From Silurus meridionalis (Eukaryota > Chordata > Actinopteri > Siluriformes > Siluridae): a DNA stretch of 64,000 nt. Under the pieces are notes generated by a model that saw only the letters and a list, made by a program, of their open reading frames with translations, did not search any database and was not told the DNA's origin. Location: the NCBI RefSeq assembly GCF_014805685.1, contig NC_060892.1:23746560-23810559 (forward strand), read 5' to 3'. The translations under genes were made by a program, and so were the position numbers. Positions within the stretch are counted from its first letter, which is position 1. Each line of letters starts with the position of its first letter. This document shows, in pieces, positions 24,950-36,250 of this stretch.

Positions 24950-25322
24950 CGGTTTATGGACACCATGAGCTTTTTAAACATTCTATTTTTAGTCCCCATT
25001 TGCTGTTATAATAACCTCCACTCTTCCAGGAAGATGTTCCACTCAGTGTTGTCGTGTGTTTATGGAGATTTTTGTTCAGCCACAGGGATGTTAGTAAAGT
25101 CAGGTACTGATGTAGGTGGGGTGCAGAGGTGGGAGCTCAGAACTGGCCACTCAAGAGCTTCGACATCTTCCAAGCCATGGAAAGCATATCTTCATGGAGC
25201 CGGGTTTGTGCACAGGGATATTGCCATGCTGGAACAGGGTTTGGGTCTCCTAGTTAAAGTGAAGGGAAAATTTCATACTACCACCTCCAAAGACATTCTA
25301 AAACTTTTGTTCATATAGTGTA
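24950..25322 (-). mobile_element. Tc1-like composite element, nearly full copy
   Basis: Runs from GTTTATGGACACCATGAGC through CTTCCAGGAAGATGTTCCAC, TAAAGTCAGGTACTGATGTA and the junction GCTGGAACAGGGTTTGGGTC. It ends with a shortened right part, TTGTTCATATAGTGTA. The right part is internally deleted. Confidence 0.88.
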
Positions 25323-25859
25323 GTTCTAGTTGTGGCATTTAGCAGAGCGACAAACAAAAGTACGAATCAAATTATGTCCAATCAGAGGGAACATGCCTCA
25401 GGTGGACTCCAATCTCAGAGGAGAAACATCTTGAAGGTGATCCAGAAAAAAAAAAAACGATGAACCTACGCTACTTTTTAAGTGTCCAAGCAAAATATTA
25501 CTCCAATGTGATATTTAAGTTCTGTTGTGTTGTTGTATTATTTTGAATAAATTTGCTAAGTCATCACAATAGTTGGTGCTTTTTTTTTTCTCTTTCTCTT
25601 TTTTTTTCTTTTTTTTTCTCCATTATGGGATGTGGAGTATATAGTAAATAAAAGACACTTTTTTAATGTCCTGTGTCTTGAACCAGCACACAATGCATTT
25701 TTTCCAGTAGTGAAAAACACAGATTATAATTTTTTTTCTAATTATTATTTATTTAAGCCTCATTTTGTCTTGCCTGAAAGCATCAGCTGAAGAGATCACT
25801 GCACAAAGCACCTCTGCACCATCCATCAATACTATTAAATAAAAGATAATTACATATTT

Positions 25860-26030
25860 ATTTGTAGAGCGCTTTTAGAAAATATAAATATAAATTAGTC
25901 CCTGTAAGTTTCTCCTAATGAGTGAGCCAGTGGTGACCGTGACGAGGAAAAACTCCCTGAGATGGTTTGAGCAAGAATCCTTGAGAGGAACCAGTATAAT
26001 ATAACAGCAGAGGACTAAATGCAGAATGGG
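25860..26030 (+). repeat. Dispersed fish repeat (GGCAAGGAAAAACTCC type)
   Basis: ACGAGGAAAAACTCCCTGAG, TTGAGAGGAACCAGTA and an upstream TTTATTTGTAGAGCGCTTTT match the family also seen at 956-1095, 41620-41800 and 48490-49070. Confidence 0.7.
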
Positions 26031-26034
26031 ATGT

Positions 26035-26097
26035 TAAAAAGGCACATATGAATCTTGGGGTCAGGTGTCCACAAACCTATTTTCCATATAGTATATG
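26035..26097 (+). mobile_element. Tc1-like end fragment
   Basis: GGCACATATGAATCTTGGGG followed by the element end GTCAGGTGTCCACAAACC and CCATATAGTATAT. Confidence 0.7.
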
Positions 26098-26684
26098 AAA
26101 TTTGGTGAGCGAGACCTTTTTAACATTTAATAACAGCAAATCAGAAGGTGTTTCATGCCGGAGTTTATTTTAAAATAAAAACAAAAAAAATATCACCAAC
26201 ACTTTGATTACAAACTGTAACACACTTTTATCATCGTGACGTTTTTATCAGCGCGTTGCTCCAGGAGGCTCAGACCAGCTGCGACTCGCGACAGATTTGC
26301 TTGCAGCCAATACAGACGTCGTCTTATCTTATTTATGTTCAATAAGGAAGCGTCAGAGCTCGTCGATTTGTCTACAAGTCTGACTAGAGCGCAAAAAACA
26401 ACACGGCGATCGTGTCAAATAAAGTCGACAAGCCAAACCTGGTAAACCCAAAATGCAGAATGCGCCCCAGGTAAAGAATTGTTGCTACTCTTTCCTGAAG
26501 AGTGTGTTTTTTTTTTTTTTTTTTTCTTTTGTTTTTCCCCCTGCCATTACAAAGTCGTTCGGTTTTTCAGGAGCTGAAGTTTCCACACCTGCACGCATTG
26601 AAAATGTTGTGTGGTAATTATAGAACTATGCAGTGATCAAGACCACAAAATGTCCTGATGTGTAGAATCTCGAAATGTAAAACC

Positions 26685-26689
<5 letters not shown>

Positions 26690-26723
<34 letters not shown>

Positions 26724-26739
26724 CTTTCTTTCTTTCTTT
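26690..26739. repeat. (CT)n and (CTTT)n microsatellite
   Basis: Fifteen CT units, then a short CTTT run. Confidence 0.9.
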
Positions 26740-26802
26740 TACAGAGGCTGTTGTCACTTGGATTAAGGCCGAATCCTGCAGTGCTCCAAGACAGAAATAC
26801 AG

Positions 26803-26805
<3 letters not shown>

Positions 26806-26873
<68 letters not shown>
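26806..26873. repeat. (GT)n microsatellite
   Basis: About 34 uninterrupted units. Confidence 0.97.
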
Positions 26874-26874
<1 letters not shown>

Positions 26875-27043
26875 TGTCTAATGTGACCTGACATGGTGAG
26901 AATGTACACCTCCGAAATTAATATTTCATTGAATGCTTTTTGGAAAAGAAAGAAAAAGGTATACTGTATTTCCACGAGTTTTAATGATGACTGGCTCCTG
27001 GCTGCTCACAGGGCCTATTGGATGGTTTGTGCTGCGTCTTTAG

Positions 27044-27143
27044 GCAAACTCAGCCGATGTTTCCTCTCCCTGACATCAACTCTGAGGTCAAACTCGTACG
27101 GCTTCAGCACCACGTTCGCCTCGGTGAACATTCAACGCTGTCG
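27044..27143 (+). other. Weak candidate third coding exon
   Basis: A 100-nt segment with acceptor GCTGCGTCTTTAG and donor TCG|GTGAGT. It is open in the exact phase left by the exon at 19981 (two bases complete the split codon), reading GKLSRCFLSLTSTLRSNSYG and on. The acceptor pyrimidine tract is poor and the protein shows no domain. The opposite strand is also open here, which weakens the case. It may equally be a GC-richer non-coding block. Confidence 0.2.
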
Positions 27144-27889
27144 GTGAGTTTGAGCTAAACTGACAAAACCATCGACCGTTGACTGTACCCCATGGCCAAA
27201 CCCTGACAACGCTACTCAAGATGGGATTAATCATCGAGACGCTGTCCTGGGACATCGCCTTCATCCTCTAAACAGTACTCGAGTCCTTGGGGCTTAAAAG
27301 AAGTAAAAGAAACAACTCCAATCAAAGGTCACAATCAACATTCATTGCTGTCGGTGGGTTGGACTGTGAGGGAAAGCTCACTGAACAATGAATGCAACTG
27401 TGTCCCAGTCGTCCTCATCCCACAACCTGAGGATGATGAAATCTTTTACTAACTCACACATAGTATTGCTTTTATTTCCGAATAATGGAGAATTTGACTG
27501 AATCTCTAATTATACTTGGGGGGACATTAAAATAAAGGATATTTATGACCCCTTTCTTTCGGTTTATTGGTTCAATTTTTCATCACCATACCACAGATGG
27601 GCTTGTTGTTCGCTTTACTGTTGTTCGGAGTGTACTGGACAGTTATGTTCAGCATTTTCATTGCTTTCTATCAACTACTACACACGATGAACCATTGAGT
27701 TCATTATTTATTTCACTTTTAAACGATCTACATTGGAAAAAATACACAGGCGTGAGTGTTTTGATTGCAGCCCAAAGGATTTCCCTGTTGGGACTTTTTA
27801 GTTCTTATTTTAGGTTAACCTGAGGGTCCAGAGGAGGTTCAGTGGCATCATCATTTATCCGCTACACTTTACACGAGTCAGAGAAAATG

Positions 27890-28110
27890 CCCCAGCCCTT
27901 TGTAGGCTAAACCCAGATTACGGTTCGTTGCCGTTCGTTCACGAAACGTTAATCCAAATTAAGTTGGTGGAGCAGCTGAACTGGCTTTATCGTATCAGTG
28001 TTCGGGTGGGAGTGCAGAGCGGGGGAATGCCAGTCAATCCTCTGGATTAATTAACACCGGATTACTGTTCAATCCAAACGCCGTAACGGCAGCAGTGTCC
28101 ATTAACTCGT
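27890..28110. promoter_or_regulatory. Candidate enhancer-like block with clustered TAATCC/GGATTA sites
   Basis: Non-repetitive sequence with K50-homeodomain (OTX/PITX-type) cores at 27950-27955, 28044-28049 and 28059-28064, plus near-cores CAATCC at 28035 and 28070. No repeat family is recognised. The regulatory role is inferred only from motif density. Confidence 0.3.
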
Positions 28111-29034
28111 GATAGAAAGATCGGACCATTTTAGTGACTCGGTTCTTTGATTCTGGTGCATTTTTTTGAGCCATTTAGTTCATTTCGTTCCTTTGATCAT
28201 AAATAAAATGTAACATTTTTTCGATTAGTAGATCCCCAAAAAAGGTCTGCATACACGCAGTTTGATTTTAGTTCCAATAATATATATATATAATATAGAT
28301 ATAGATTTCCTCAAGAGTTGAGAGGTAAACTAATCAATTCTATTTCCTGTACATAACATAAGCGATTTTGTGATTCTTTGCTCACACACGTCCAGTAGAA
28401 AATGGAAGGATGCGTAGTCTCAGAGCGATTTATTCATTAGAGACTCATTCAAAACAAACGAATCGTTCATTTACGACCCGTCACTACCATTCACCACGTG
28501 GCCTGAATTCAAATAATGTGATGAGATCTCACATCCTATGTATCTACCTTGTGTATGTATGTTTTTTTTTTATGTTCTTACCATAACCATTTAAAGAGGC
28601 ATTTATAGTGTATTATATCAAATGCTTTTAGCTTTTAGCTGTTTCAATGTTTATCGAATAAAAAACAGTGATAAAATCATGCCCTTGAAAAGTAATGTCA
28701 GTGCTTTTTTGTTTCTCTGCTCTTCATCTCTACACAGAGCTGAAAGATTGGTGAGTTGACCAGGAGTTAAGCCACACTCATCTGCTCCTCTCATGCAGTT
28801 ATCCAATCAGCCAATCATGTCTCAGCAAGACAATGCAAAAATAAAAATAAAAATCATGCAGCTGTGGGTCAAGAGCTTCAGCTAATGTTCACATCATCAG
28901 AATGAAGAAAAGGTGTGTAACTATAACAGTGGTATGGACGGCTGTACAAGATAGCAACTGAAAAAAGACAAAAAAAAGAACTATAATGAAATCAATGCCA
29001 ATTTTATTGGCGATCGATCAGTAGATTTTGTTTA

Positions 29035-29268
29035 AAGGACAAATATTTGTAAACACCAGACAATGTGCTTTTTGAACATAGATTTGTGCTCGCAAGGACA
29101 TTTAAAAAATTCTGGTTGTAAGGATGCAGTCGGCATTCCGATTCATCTCGAAGGTGTTCAGTAGGGTCGAAGTCTTCTACGTTTCATGCTGGTGCATCCA
29201 AAGACATTTTGGTTAAGAACCTCATATGGCTGGAAACGTCAGGCTTTTGTCTATAGTGTATATGGTTT
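29035..29268 (-). mobile_element. Tc1-like composite element, internally deleted
   Basis: Begins TAAAGGACAAATATTTGTAA, contains AAGGTGTTCAGTAGGGTCGA, then the sense central part CATCCAAAGACATTTTGG and CTCATATGGCTGGAAA. It ends near CTATAGTGTAT. Confidence 0.8.
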
Positions 29269-29279
29269 GATTTAGTGGA

Positions 29280-29430
29280 ATCAAAATCTAGGGGAACATC
29301 CTCCCAGAAGTTTGTAGGTTCTTATAACAAGAAGTGGATACTAAATGTGAAATGGGAGGTACGAAAGCCCATATGAATCTTATGGCCAGATGTCCACAAA
29401 CGTTTGTCCATCTAGTGTCCATCTAGTGTA
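29280..29430 (+). mobile_element. Tc1-like end fragment
   Basis: TCAAAATCTAGGGGAACATC, CCCATATGAATCTTATGGCC and GTCCACAAACGTTTGTCCAT mark the C-terminal end and terminal sequence. It faces the neighbouring minus-strand copy. Confidence 0.8.
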
Positions 29431-30204
29431 GAAAAACCCAACAGAAACTCACATGGACATAACACCAAAACATGCAAAACTCCTCTCACTCACTTTTAGA
29501 ATACAGTACTTGTGTCATTACTTATATTGGTGATTATATTTTTTATAAAAAAATTTTTTTACCATAAAAAATCTGATGTGTTCTGTTTTGTTCGCTTTAA
29601 AGAAGCATCTTTAATTAGGAATCGCAGTTTGTTTATTTCTCCTGTTTTCCACAGAAAAAGAAAATAAAAAATTGCAAAAGCCACAAGCGAGCTGTATTTT
29701 TAGAAAGTATGTCTTGGTGTTCTTGGATACGATGGCTGTGGTTACTCGCTGGCACCAGTGTAATGTGTGGATGTGAAACACTACACCGCAAAAAAAAAAG
29801 ACAAGTGTGAGGGCGTGTTGTTCTAAAGTTACACTCCTGGCACTGGGTTTGAATCTTACTGTACATCCATTTTACACAAAAAAGGACGAATTTCTCAGCA
29901 TTAGGGTTTTTACCAATGAAGTCAATTTTAGCTGGATATTTTATTAGGTACGACTAGACATAAATTCACCAGCGTTTTTTTATTTTAATTTTTTTTAAAT
30001 TCGTACGATTTTGTGAGCATCAGAATAAAGTCGTCTCTATGACCTGTGTGACTTTAACCATGATGTTAATGCTGCTACTAGTCTAGTCGGGCCACTTTTT
30101 TTTCCCCAGACACAAACATTTCACGAGTTTGTACAGAATGGTGTGACAAACAAAAAACATCTAATGAGCAGCAGTTCTGTTTTAATCACATTTTACAACA
30201 ATGC

Positions 30205-30420
30205 ACCACAGGCCTCCTCACTCCCTTCCACATCAGGACCTGACTTTGTAGTTTATTAGGCAAAAAACTCCACAAGCACACTTCAAAACCTTGTGGAACA
30301 TCTTTCCAGAACAGTGGAGGTTATTTTAACAACAAACGGTATCAAAAAGTGGATTGTTATGTTCTAAAGGAACATTGTGTTATGGTCAGGTGTCCACAAA
30401 CTTTGTCCATATAGTTTGTG
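30205..30420 (+). mobile_element. Tc1-like C-terminal and end fragment
   Basis: CAGGCCTCCTCACTCCC, ACTCCACAAGCACACTTC, AACCTTGTGGAACATCTTTC and the end TCAGGTGTCCACAAAC. Confidence 0.82.
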
Positions 30421-30922
30421 AAGGCAGCAAAAAAAAAAAAGGGCCTGAGAAATGCAGATGTTCTGAAGGTTATAAAAATTTGATCACTTGGAAGAAATCT
30501 ACTCAATTTATTATTCATTCAAATAATAAAACTGGTGCGTTTCTGCAGTTCAGACTGTGGGTTGGATATCGAGCTGCTGTGAAATTAGATATGTGCTTCC
30601 ATCTAGTGGCAGTTCACCAGTATTACATGCTCCAGCACAGCCTTTGGGCGGTGATTTTATTTTTTTCCCACTCTTCACCATAATCAACTGAGATACTTCA
30701 CATGCATAATAATTGTAATAGTGATTATTATAATGCATCTTTCATGTTATTACGCATTTATTCACAGCTATATAGTAAGAGACAGTAGTACGTACTGTAG
30801 ATGTTCTCTCTCTTACTCTGTCCAAGATTTCTTTTCTCTCTTTTGTCTCTCTCTGTCTCTTCCTCCTTCTCCTACCATCTCCTTATGCCTTTCTCACTCC
30901 CCACTTTCTTTCACTCTTTCCA

Positions 30923-30925
<3 letters not shown>

Positions 30926-30958
<33 letters not shown>
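30926..30958. repeat. (CT)n microsatellite within a CT-rich region
   Basis: About 16 CT units. The flanks from 30800 are generally pyrimidine-rich. Confidence 0.9.
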
Positions 30959-30961
<3 letters not shown>

Positions 30962-31079
30962 AAAAAGGGATGAAAAATCTTTCCAGCATTACTATCCTTT
31001 TGAGGACATTTGTTCAGGTTACATTAAACATCACACACAGGAAATATATAATAATGATGATGATGATGATGATAAATAC

Positions 31080-31345
31080 ACTATATTTATAAAAATATTT
31101 GCAGACACCAGGTAATAAGTTTGGTATGTGCTTTCTGAGCATCGCATTCCACAATTTGTCCCAATTTGCTTCCACTCTTCTGGGAAGATGTTTCACCAGA
31201 TTTGGGAGTGCGCTTGTGGAGATTTGTGCTCATTCAGACCAAAGGGTGTTAGTAACGTCATGAGGAGGCCTGGGGTCCAGTCAGCGTTCACATTGATCCC
31301 AAAGGTGTTTAAAAGGTTTGAGTTCAGAGCTCCAAAGCAGGTCCC
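31080..31345 (-). mobile_element. Tc1-like composite element, left part
   Basis: TTTGCAGACACCAGGTAATA, CTTCTGGGAAGATGTTTCAC, CTTGTGGAGATTTGTGCTCA and AGGAGGCCTGGGGTCCAGTC. It breaks off at CTCCAAAGCAGG before the central junction. Confidence 0.85.
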
Positions 31346-31724
31346 GTCTACTACAGGATTATGTAATATTAATCTTTTGATTTTTATATTAAATTTGATA
31401 TATTTAAAAAGACAAAAAAACAACAATGCAGCTTGAAATACTATTAAAATGTTTTTCAGTTCCAATGCAGGCCCACAATCTTCTACTTGTTCAATTGGGG
31501 GAAGGGGAGGAGCAATGACCCATCAGTGACCTTCCATGTGAGTGAAGAGGAAAGTATCGAGGACAACTGCATCTTTTTAGCATCTAATGGTGTCTTTTAA
31601 AGCCTAATGATGCAGGAGTCGTCTTCTGGTTCCGAAACACTGATCTGACTTGCTGTTCAGGTGATATACAGACACCTCATAGTCATCATACAGTAGAAAA
31701 GCTCGCAATCTCTCTCTCTTTTTC

Positions 31725-31755
31725 GGTCTCTTTTCCTTTCTCTCAGGTGAGTTTT
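31725..31755 (+). promoter_or_regulatory. Candidate recursive splice site
   Basis: A long pyrimidine tract (TCTCTTTTCCTTTCTCTCAG) is followed at once by GTGAGT, so a 3' splice site ending at 31746 abuts a 5' splice site starting at 31747. This is the pattern of the zero-length ratcheting points used to remove very long introns stepwise. It lies on the same strand as the gene exons at 8709 and 19895. Confidence 0.45.
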
Positions 31756-32535
31756 TATTTACTAGTTGATACAGGAATCCTCCTTTCATCCTTTTAGTCC
31801 AGACAGCATTGGGATTCTGTGTGTAGAGTAACATGATGTTTTGTTATTGGTTATTTTCCTCTTTTGAAGACTTCCTCAAACTCTTCAATAAAGGTTCCTC
31901 CATGTTGACATTTTGCGCTGACAAATCGGGAAAGAAATCCTCAAGAACAAGAAGAAAACCCAATAGCAAAGATCAGTTGTATTACTTATAGGAATTATTG
32001 TTTTCATTTTTTGATTGTTTATATGGTTTAATCCCAGAGACTGAAATATCTTAGTTTTGTTATTCCAGTTGTCCTGTAGATGGCAGTAGAGGTCTGGTGA
32101 CGAGCTTGAAGCTAGAGACGGTTTACCCACGTTGGTTGAAACACAGAGCTCAGTGAATAGAACTGGTCTTCTCATTTCCAGACAACTTGTAACAAAGGTA
32201 TAGTACGTGAGGAAGGGTGCACTTTATGTACTATAGTGTACACACACGTGTTGAGGCAGGCGCTTAGAGCTCACGAATACCATGTGATTAAAAGTCTGTT
32301 GTAGCTCCAACAATCAGTTCCACTGGAATCCTGTGGGACTACTGGTGTGACTGTTCAGATGTTGGACTAACGTCAGTACACTGTCTTTATTGTGTGTGTA
32401 GGTAAATTGTATGTATTGTATGACGGTGACACACAGGTCTCAATTGTACCTGTGCAAAAAACAAAAAGAAATGGGTCATATGACAAGAAGAGGGATGTAA
32501 ACTTTTGCACGTTTTTGATTTAAATGATGGCCTGA

Positions 32536-32536
<1 letters not shown>

Positions 32537-32572
<36 letters not shown>

Positions 32573-32573
32573 T
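32537..32573. repeat. (TTA)n microsatellite
   Basis: About 12 units. Confidence 0.95.
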
Positions 32574-33859
32574 TAGCATTTTGTATTGTCCTTTAGAAGA
32601 TACAACAGAAGACCAAATAACAGCATTTGACACCGATCATCCTGCTCAAAAGTTTTCACCCCCATTGTATTGGCCTTATTGAGAATTACTGAATGGCCGC
32701 CACCTTTTTTTAAGTCGTGCACGTGTTTAAATCAAGGTTTAAAGGTGCTTCTTGTTCTTTTTTGCATGGTGTATATTAGAGTAGTAATTCTCTGCCAGAT
32801 CATTTTGTCATGTATATATTTATATATATATTGTCTAGATATGAATCATATCTCATAGACAGCATGACAGAATTCTAAAAATGTTCACGATATTCTGAAT
32901 GTATTCTGTGCTTCATGCATAAAAGGCCACTGCACATTTTATCCGCCTGCACACACATTCAGCTTCACTTACTGCAGTGAACTTTGAGATTCTTTTCTGC
33001 ACCGGAAACTGCAAATGTACTCCTGAGTGCACGATTTTATTCTCCTCAATCATTCAAAGTCTTTTTTTTTCTTTTTTTCCTCTTTTCATTTATTTACCAC
33101 TCTGCCTCCGATCGGATCCATTTTTTCTCATGCTCTCTTCTTCCATCACATATAAATAAGATCCCTGGATAATTATGCTCCTCCACCAGGGGCAAGGTCT
33201 CTCCCCTCACCTGTAGAGAGGATCTCAGTTTTATTATTTTTATTTCACATCCATGGCCTCGGACAGGCTCTGATTTTTCATCCCAGGCGCATCACCTTTG
33301 GCCAGAAACATTCGAGCTCGTGTCGGACGTGCAGTTCCGATGTACCTCAGACGTCTGGGGTGTGAATACTAATACTGTCCGGTCTCGGGTCCCAAATCTT
33401 CCTTTGAAGACTGGATTAATTCATTCATCAATATTTGTTACCTTTTTATCAAGTCACATTCGGCGCCATATTGTAATATTTCTTTGTCTTGCTCTTGGAG
33501 ATTCATCTGCACTCCCAGTGGTAATCGCTGATTTCGGATTCTGCCTCTGTTCCTTGCCTCTCAGATGCTGCTTTCTTCCTCGCCTTGCCTCAGGCTCAAG
33601 TTTTGTTTCATCCCCTGACTTGGCTTCATGTCCAGTGTCAATTTTCAGCCTATATTCAGTTCCTGCCTAAGACCAAAGTCCTGTCCCTTTTTTTCCCCAC
33701 TCTAGCGGCATTTTTAATACAAATGCAAATTTGTTGGTGGTTTTCTGGCCAGTAAACCATCGTTTGTTTCCTTACGACATCATTTGTTTCTTATGACTTT
33801 ATTCACCTTCGAATGCAGTTGTAAGACCAAGCGATGCGTCTAATCAACCCACCACAATC

Positions 33860-34200
33860 GATACCATGTGGTTTTCAAACATCCCATTCTGCATTTATTC
33901 TCCATTTGCCCTGATAATCCACTAGATGTTCCACTAAATTTTGGTGTGTGCTTTATGAGATTTGTGCTCATTCACCCACAAGGGTGTTGGAAAGTCAGTC
34001 ACTGATGTAGTTAACAAGGCCTGGTGTTCAACAGGGTTGAGGTCAAAGTGTAGCAGGCCACTCAAGATCGATTCCAACCATAGAAACCTTATTTTCATGG
34101 AGCTCACATTGTGTACAGGTGCATTGTCATGCAGGAACAGGTCCGGGTCTCCTAGTTCAAGCGATGGGAAAATGTCAAGACATCATATACAATAGTTCAC
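33860..34200 (-). mobile_element. Tc1-like composite element, nearly full copy
   Basis: CTAGATGTTCCACTAAATTT, TTTGTGCTCATTCACCCACA, CACTCAAGATCGATTCC, then the junction CATGCAGGAACAGGTCCGGG and a short piece of the sense central part. Both ends are eroded. Confidence 0.85.
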
Positions 34201-34499
34201 AGTCATGACCTTTAACAGCCTAAGACGCGCCGAATGTCCGAGAGCTCCGAACACTTGTTTTCTGTCGGGTGGAGAACTTCTCATGGAAACACGCTCATGC
34301 CAAAACTATTAATTACCTTTTAGCAGAATCGCTTTGAGCCTCTAATCCGGGAGGACGAAGCCCCCTCTTTCCCTGTTTTAATTGCCACTCTCCGCTTTTA
34401 ATGAGATATAGAATACGCACAGAGCATGTCTGACTTGAAAAGGGATCGCTCACCAGTGGCCAAATGTGCTGATACGTCAAGGATAGAACCTTTACCCTG

Positions 34500-34660
34500 A
34501 CAGCTCGGCTAACTCGCGAGGCCAATTAACACTTCCTCGGTCGAGCGAGGCACGAGCCCTCGCGAGCATTGCGCATGCGCTGCGAGACGGGGTGGAGAAT
34601 GGAGAGGCGTGCGAGGCGCTCAGGTGAAAGCTGGGTAATCATGGCCGAGCACAAGGTGAG
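34500..34660 (+). promoter_or_regulatory. CpG-rich TATA-less promoter-like patch with NRF1 site
   Basis: A short CpG-dense island in AT-rich surroundings. It holds a perfect NRF1-type palindrome GCGCATGCGC at 34571-34580 and two CTCGCGAG cores (34513-34520 and 34559-34566), the core of the TCTCGCGAGA element typical of TATA-less and often bidirectional promoters. An inverted or direct CCAAT (GCCAATTA) lies just right of the first core. Downstream comes an ATG and a donor on the + strand. The sequence supports promoter function; which gene it serves is inference. Confidence 0.55.
34641..34655 (+). CDS. Possible alternative first coding exon (start MAEHK)
   Basis: ATG GCC GAG CAC AAG immediately followed by the donor GTGAGC at 34656, 60-70 bases downstream of the NRF1 site. 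The ATG has A at -3 (AATCATGG) and G at +4, a strong context. The exon would end in phase 0, whereas the upstream exon at 19981 ends in phase 1. Both could join one downstream exon only if that exon's frame is set by one of them, or if this is a separate gene. A competing donor, CTCAG|GTGAAA at 34622, would leave the ATG in the intron. No protein family can be told from five residues. Confidence 0.35.
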
Positions 34661-35089
34661 CTCACTGGACTCCGGGGAATATTTTTTTTTGTTGTTGTTT
34701 GTTTTTCTCTCTCGATGCCAATTTTTCATGAACTAAATGTTAAACACTGATCATTGCCCGAACTGTTTGTTAACATTAAGGATTAGTGTCACGGAAAATT
34801 GTCTTAATAGGGATGGAAGGAATAATTTTTTTAATGCATACATCTGCATGCTCAGTGAATGGAATTGAGAAAGAGGAGAAAGAGAGAGTCTCTTGTCCTT
34901 GATTTTTACAATGTCATTTACAAGAGAAGTTCCTCAGCTTCTTCAGTGTGGCCATATTTATTTACAATTGTTTGTTTAGATACCTTACTGCATTCTTGTT
35001 CTATCATAAAACAGAGATTGATGTTGCCAAATATTTTGCCCTTCATTCCTCATCCTTTTTCCTCTGGTGGCTTCTCAACACTATGTGAA

Positions 35090-35225
35090 CAAAACTTTGT
35101 TGGCCTTTTAGATGGTACATTTTAGCATCCAAAGACGTTTGATACAATTTTGTGCCTTCAAGTTTGTGGTAACAGTTTGGCCACAGGAAAGGTCAGCTGT
35201 CCCAGTACTTTTGTCCACACAAAAT
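35090..35225 (-). mobile_element. Tc1-like element, central part and end
   Basis: CATCCAAAGACGTTTGATAC, TCAAGTTTGTGGTAACAGTT and TCCCAGTACTTTTGTCCACA: the sense central part running into the terminal sequence. Confidence 0.82.
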
Positions 35226-36071
35226 GTGTGTTGTATTGAGAAAGTATGCTGGTGGATGAAAAAGAGCACCTTTGCTCTTTGGAGTGAATATAAATAAGTT
35301 CCTGGGGAATGCACACAGCAGGGGGGGAGTGGTGGTGGAGGTGTATTGTAGGCGGGGTGGTATGGGGGTCACCCACCCAACCAGCCAGCCAGCCATCCAT
35401 CCGTCTATCCATTTATCCATCCATCATGCAGCTCAGCGTAATAGACAAGTCGGGCACGAGGCAAGAAACCGGAGCCACTCCAAGATAAACACATGCTCCC
35501 TCCAAAATAACAATAGACTCCTATGACCTGTTTGGAGAGCCGAGCTCGGGGGCCTGCACCACCTGACATTGTCATGTGCCCGAGTTTGGGGTGTAGTGTT
35601 ACGGGTTGAAACCAGCCTGACGCTTGTAAGACGGGACTAACGTATTTTTTGGATCGAACAGCAGCTTTTTTTTTTTTAACGAGTATTTTCGACGGATTTA
35701 TTTCCTTCTAAGCTCACAATGATTTCTGTATAGTATTTGGTAGACGAGTACAAAGAAATTGTTAGATTTAATTCCACACAGTTCCGTGCATTTTCCAAAG
35801 GTTTTCCATAATTGAGTAAAGATATTTCCAATCAATAGATATTTTTTTGAAATCCAGCAAGAATGCGGGTATGTAAAGCATGCTATGTGAGGCATGTGGC
35901 ATTACAGTACCGCCTCCATAGCAGCATTTGTTGACGTCCCAGAGGGCAGCGTGTGTGTTACATGAGCATATTTGCAGACTGACACCGAAATGCAGTCGTA
36001 GCGTACCCGTACAGCCTCTCTGGAAACCTACCAAACTGCGACAAATTGTTGTTTCTCTATTCTATTAAAAT

Positions 36072-36250
36072 GCACTCTGTGGACAAAAGTATTGGGACGA
36101 CTAACTATTCCAGCCATATGTGGTTCATATGTGGATCAACTGATGCCACCAATTTTATACAATTTCTTTGAGACATAAAATTTTCCCTTCACTCGAACTA
36201 CAATATCAAAACCTGTTCTAGTATCACAATGCCCCTGTACACAAAACCAG
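36072..36250 (+). mobile_element. Tc1-like composite element, left part
   Basis: CTGTGGACAAAAGTATTGGG, TTCCAGCCATATGTGGTTC, AAATTTTCCCTTCACTCGAA and the junction AACCTGTTCTAGTATCACA, stopping after the ACAAAACCAGCTT phrase. Confidence 0.85.

Noticed and set aside
29726..29835. Similarity to the exon at 19895 (CTGGCACCAG and AAGTGTGAGGG in the same order)
   Set aside because: The matches are short, spacing differs and the segment between them does not align, so it may be chance. A pairwise alignment would settle it.
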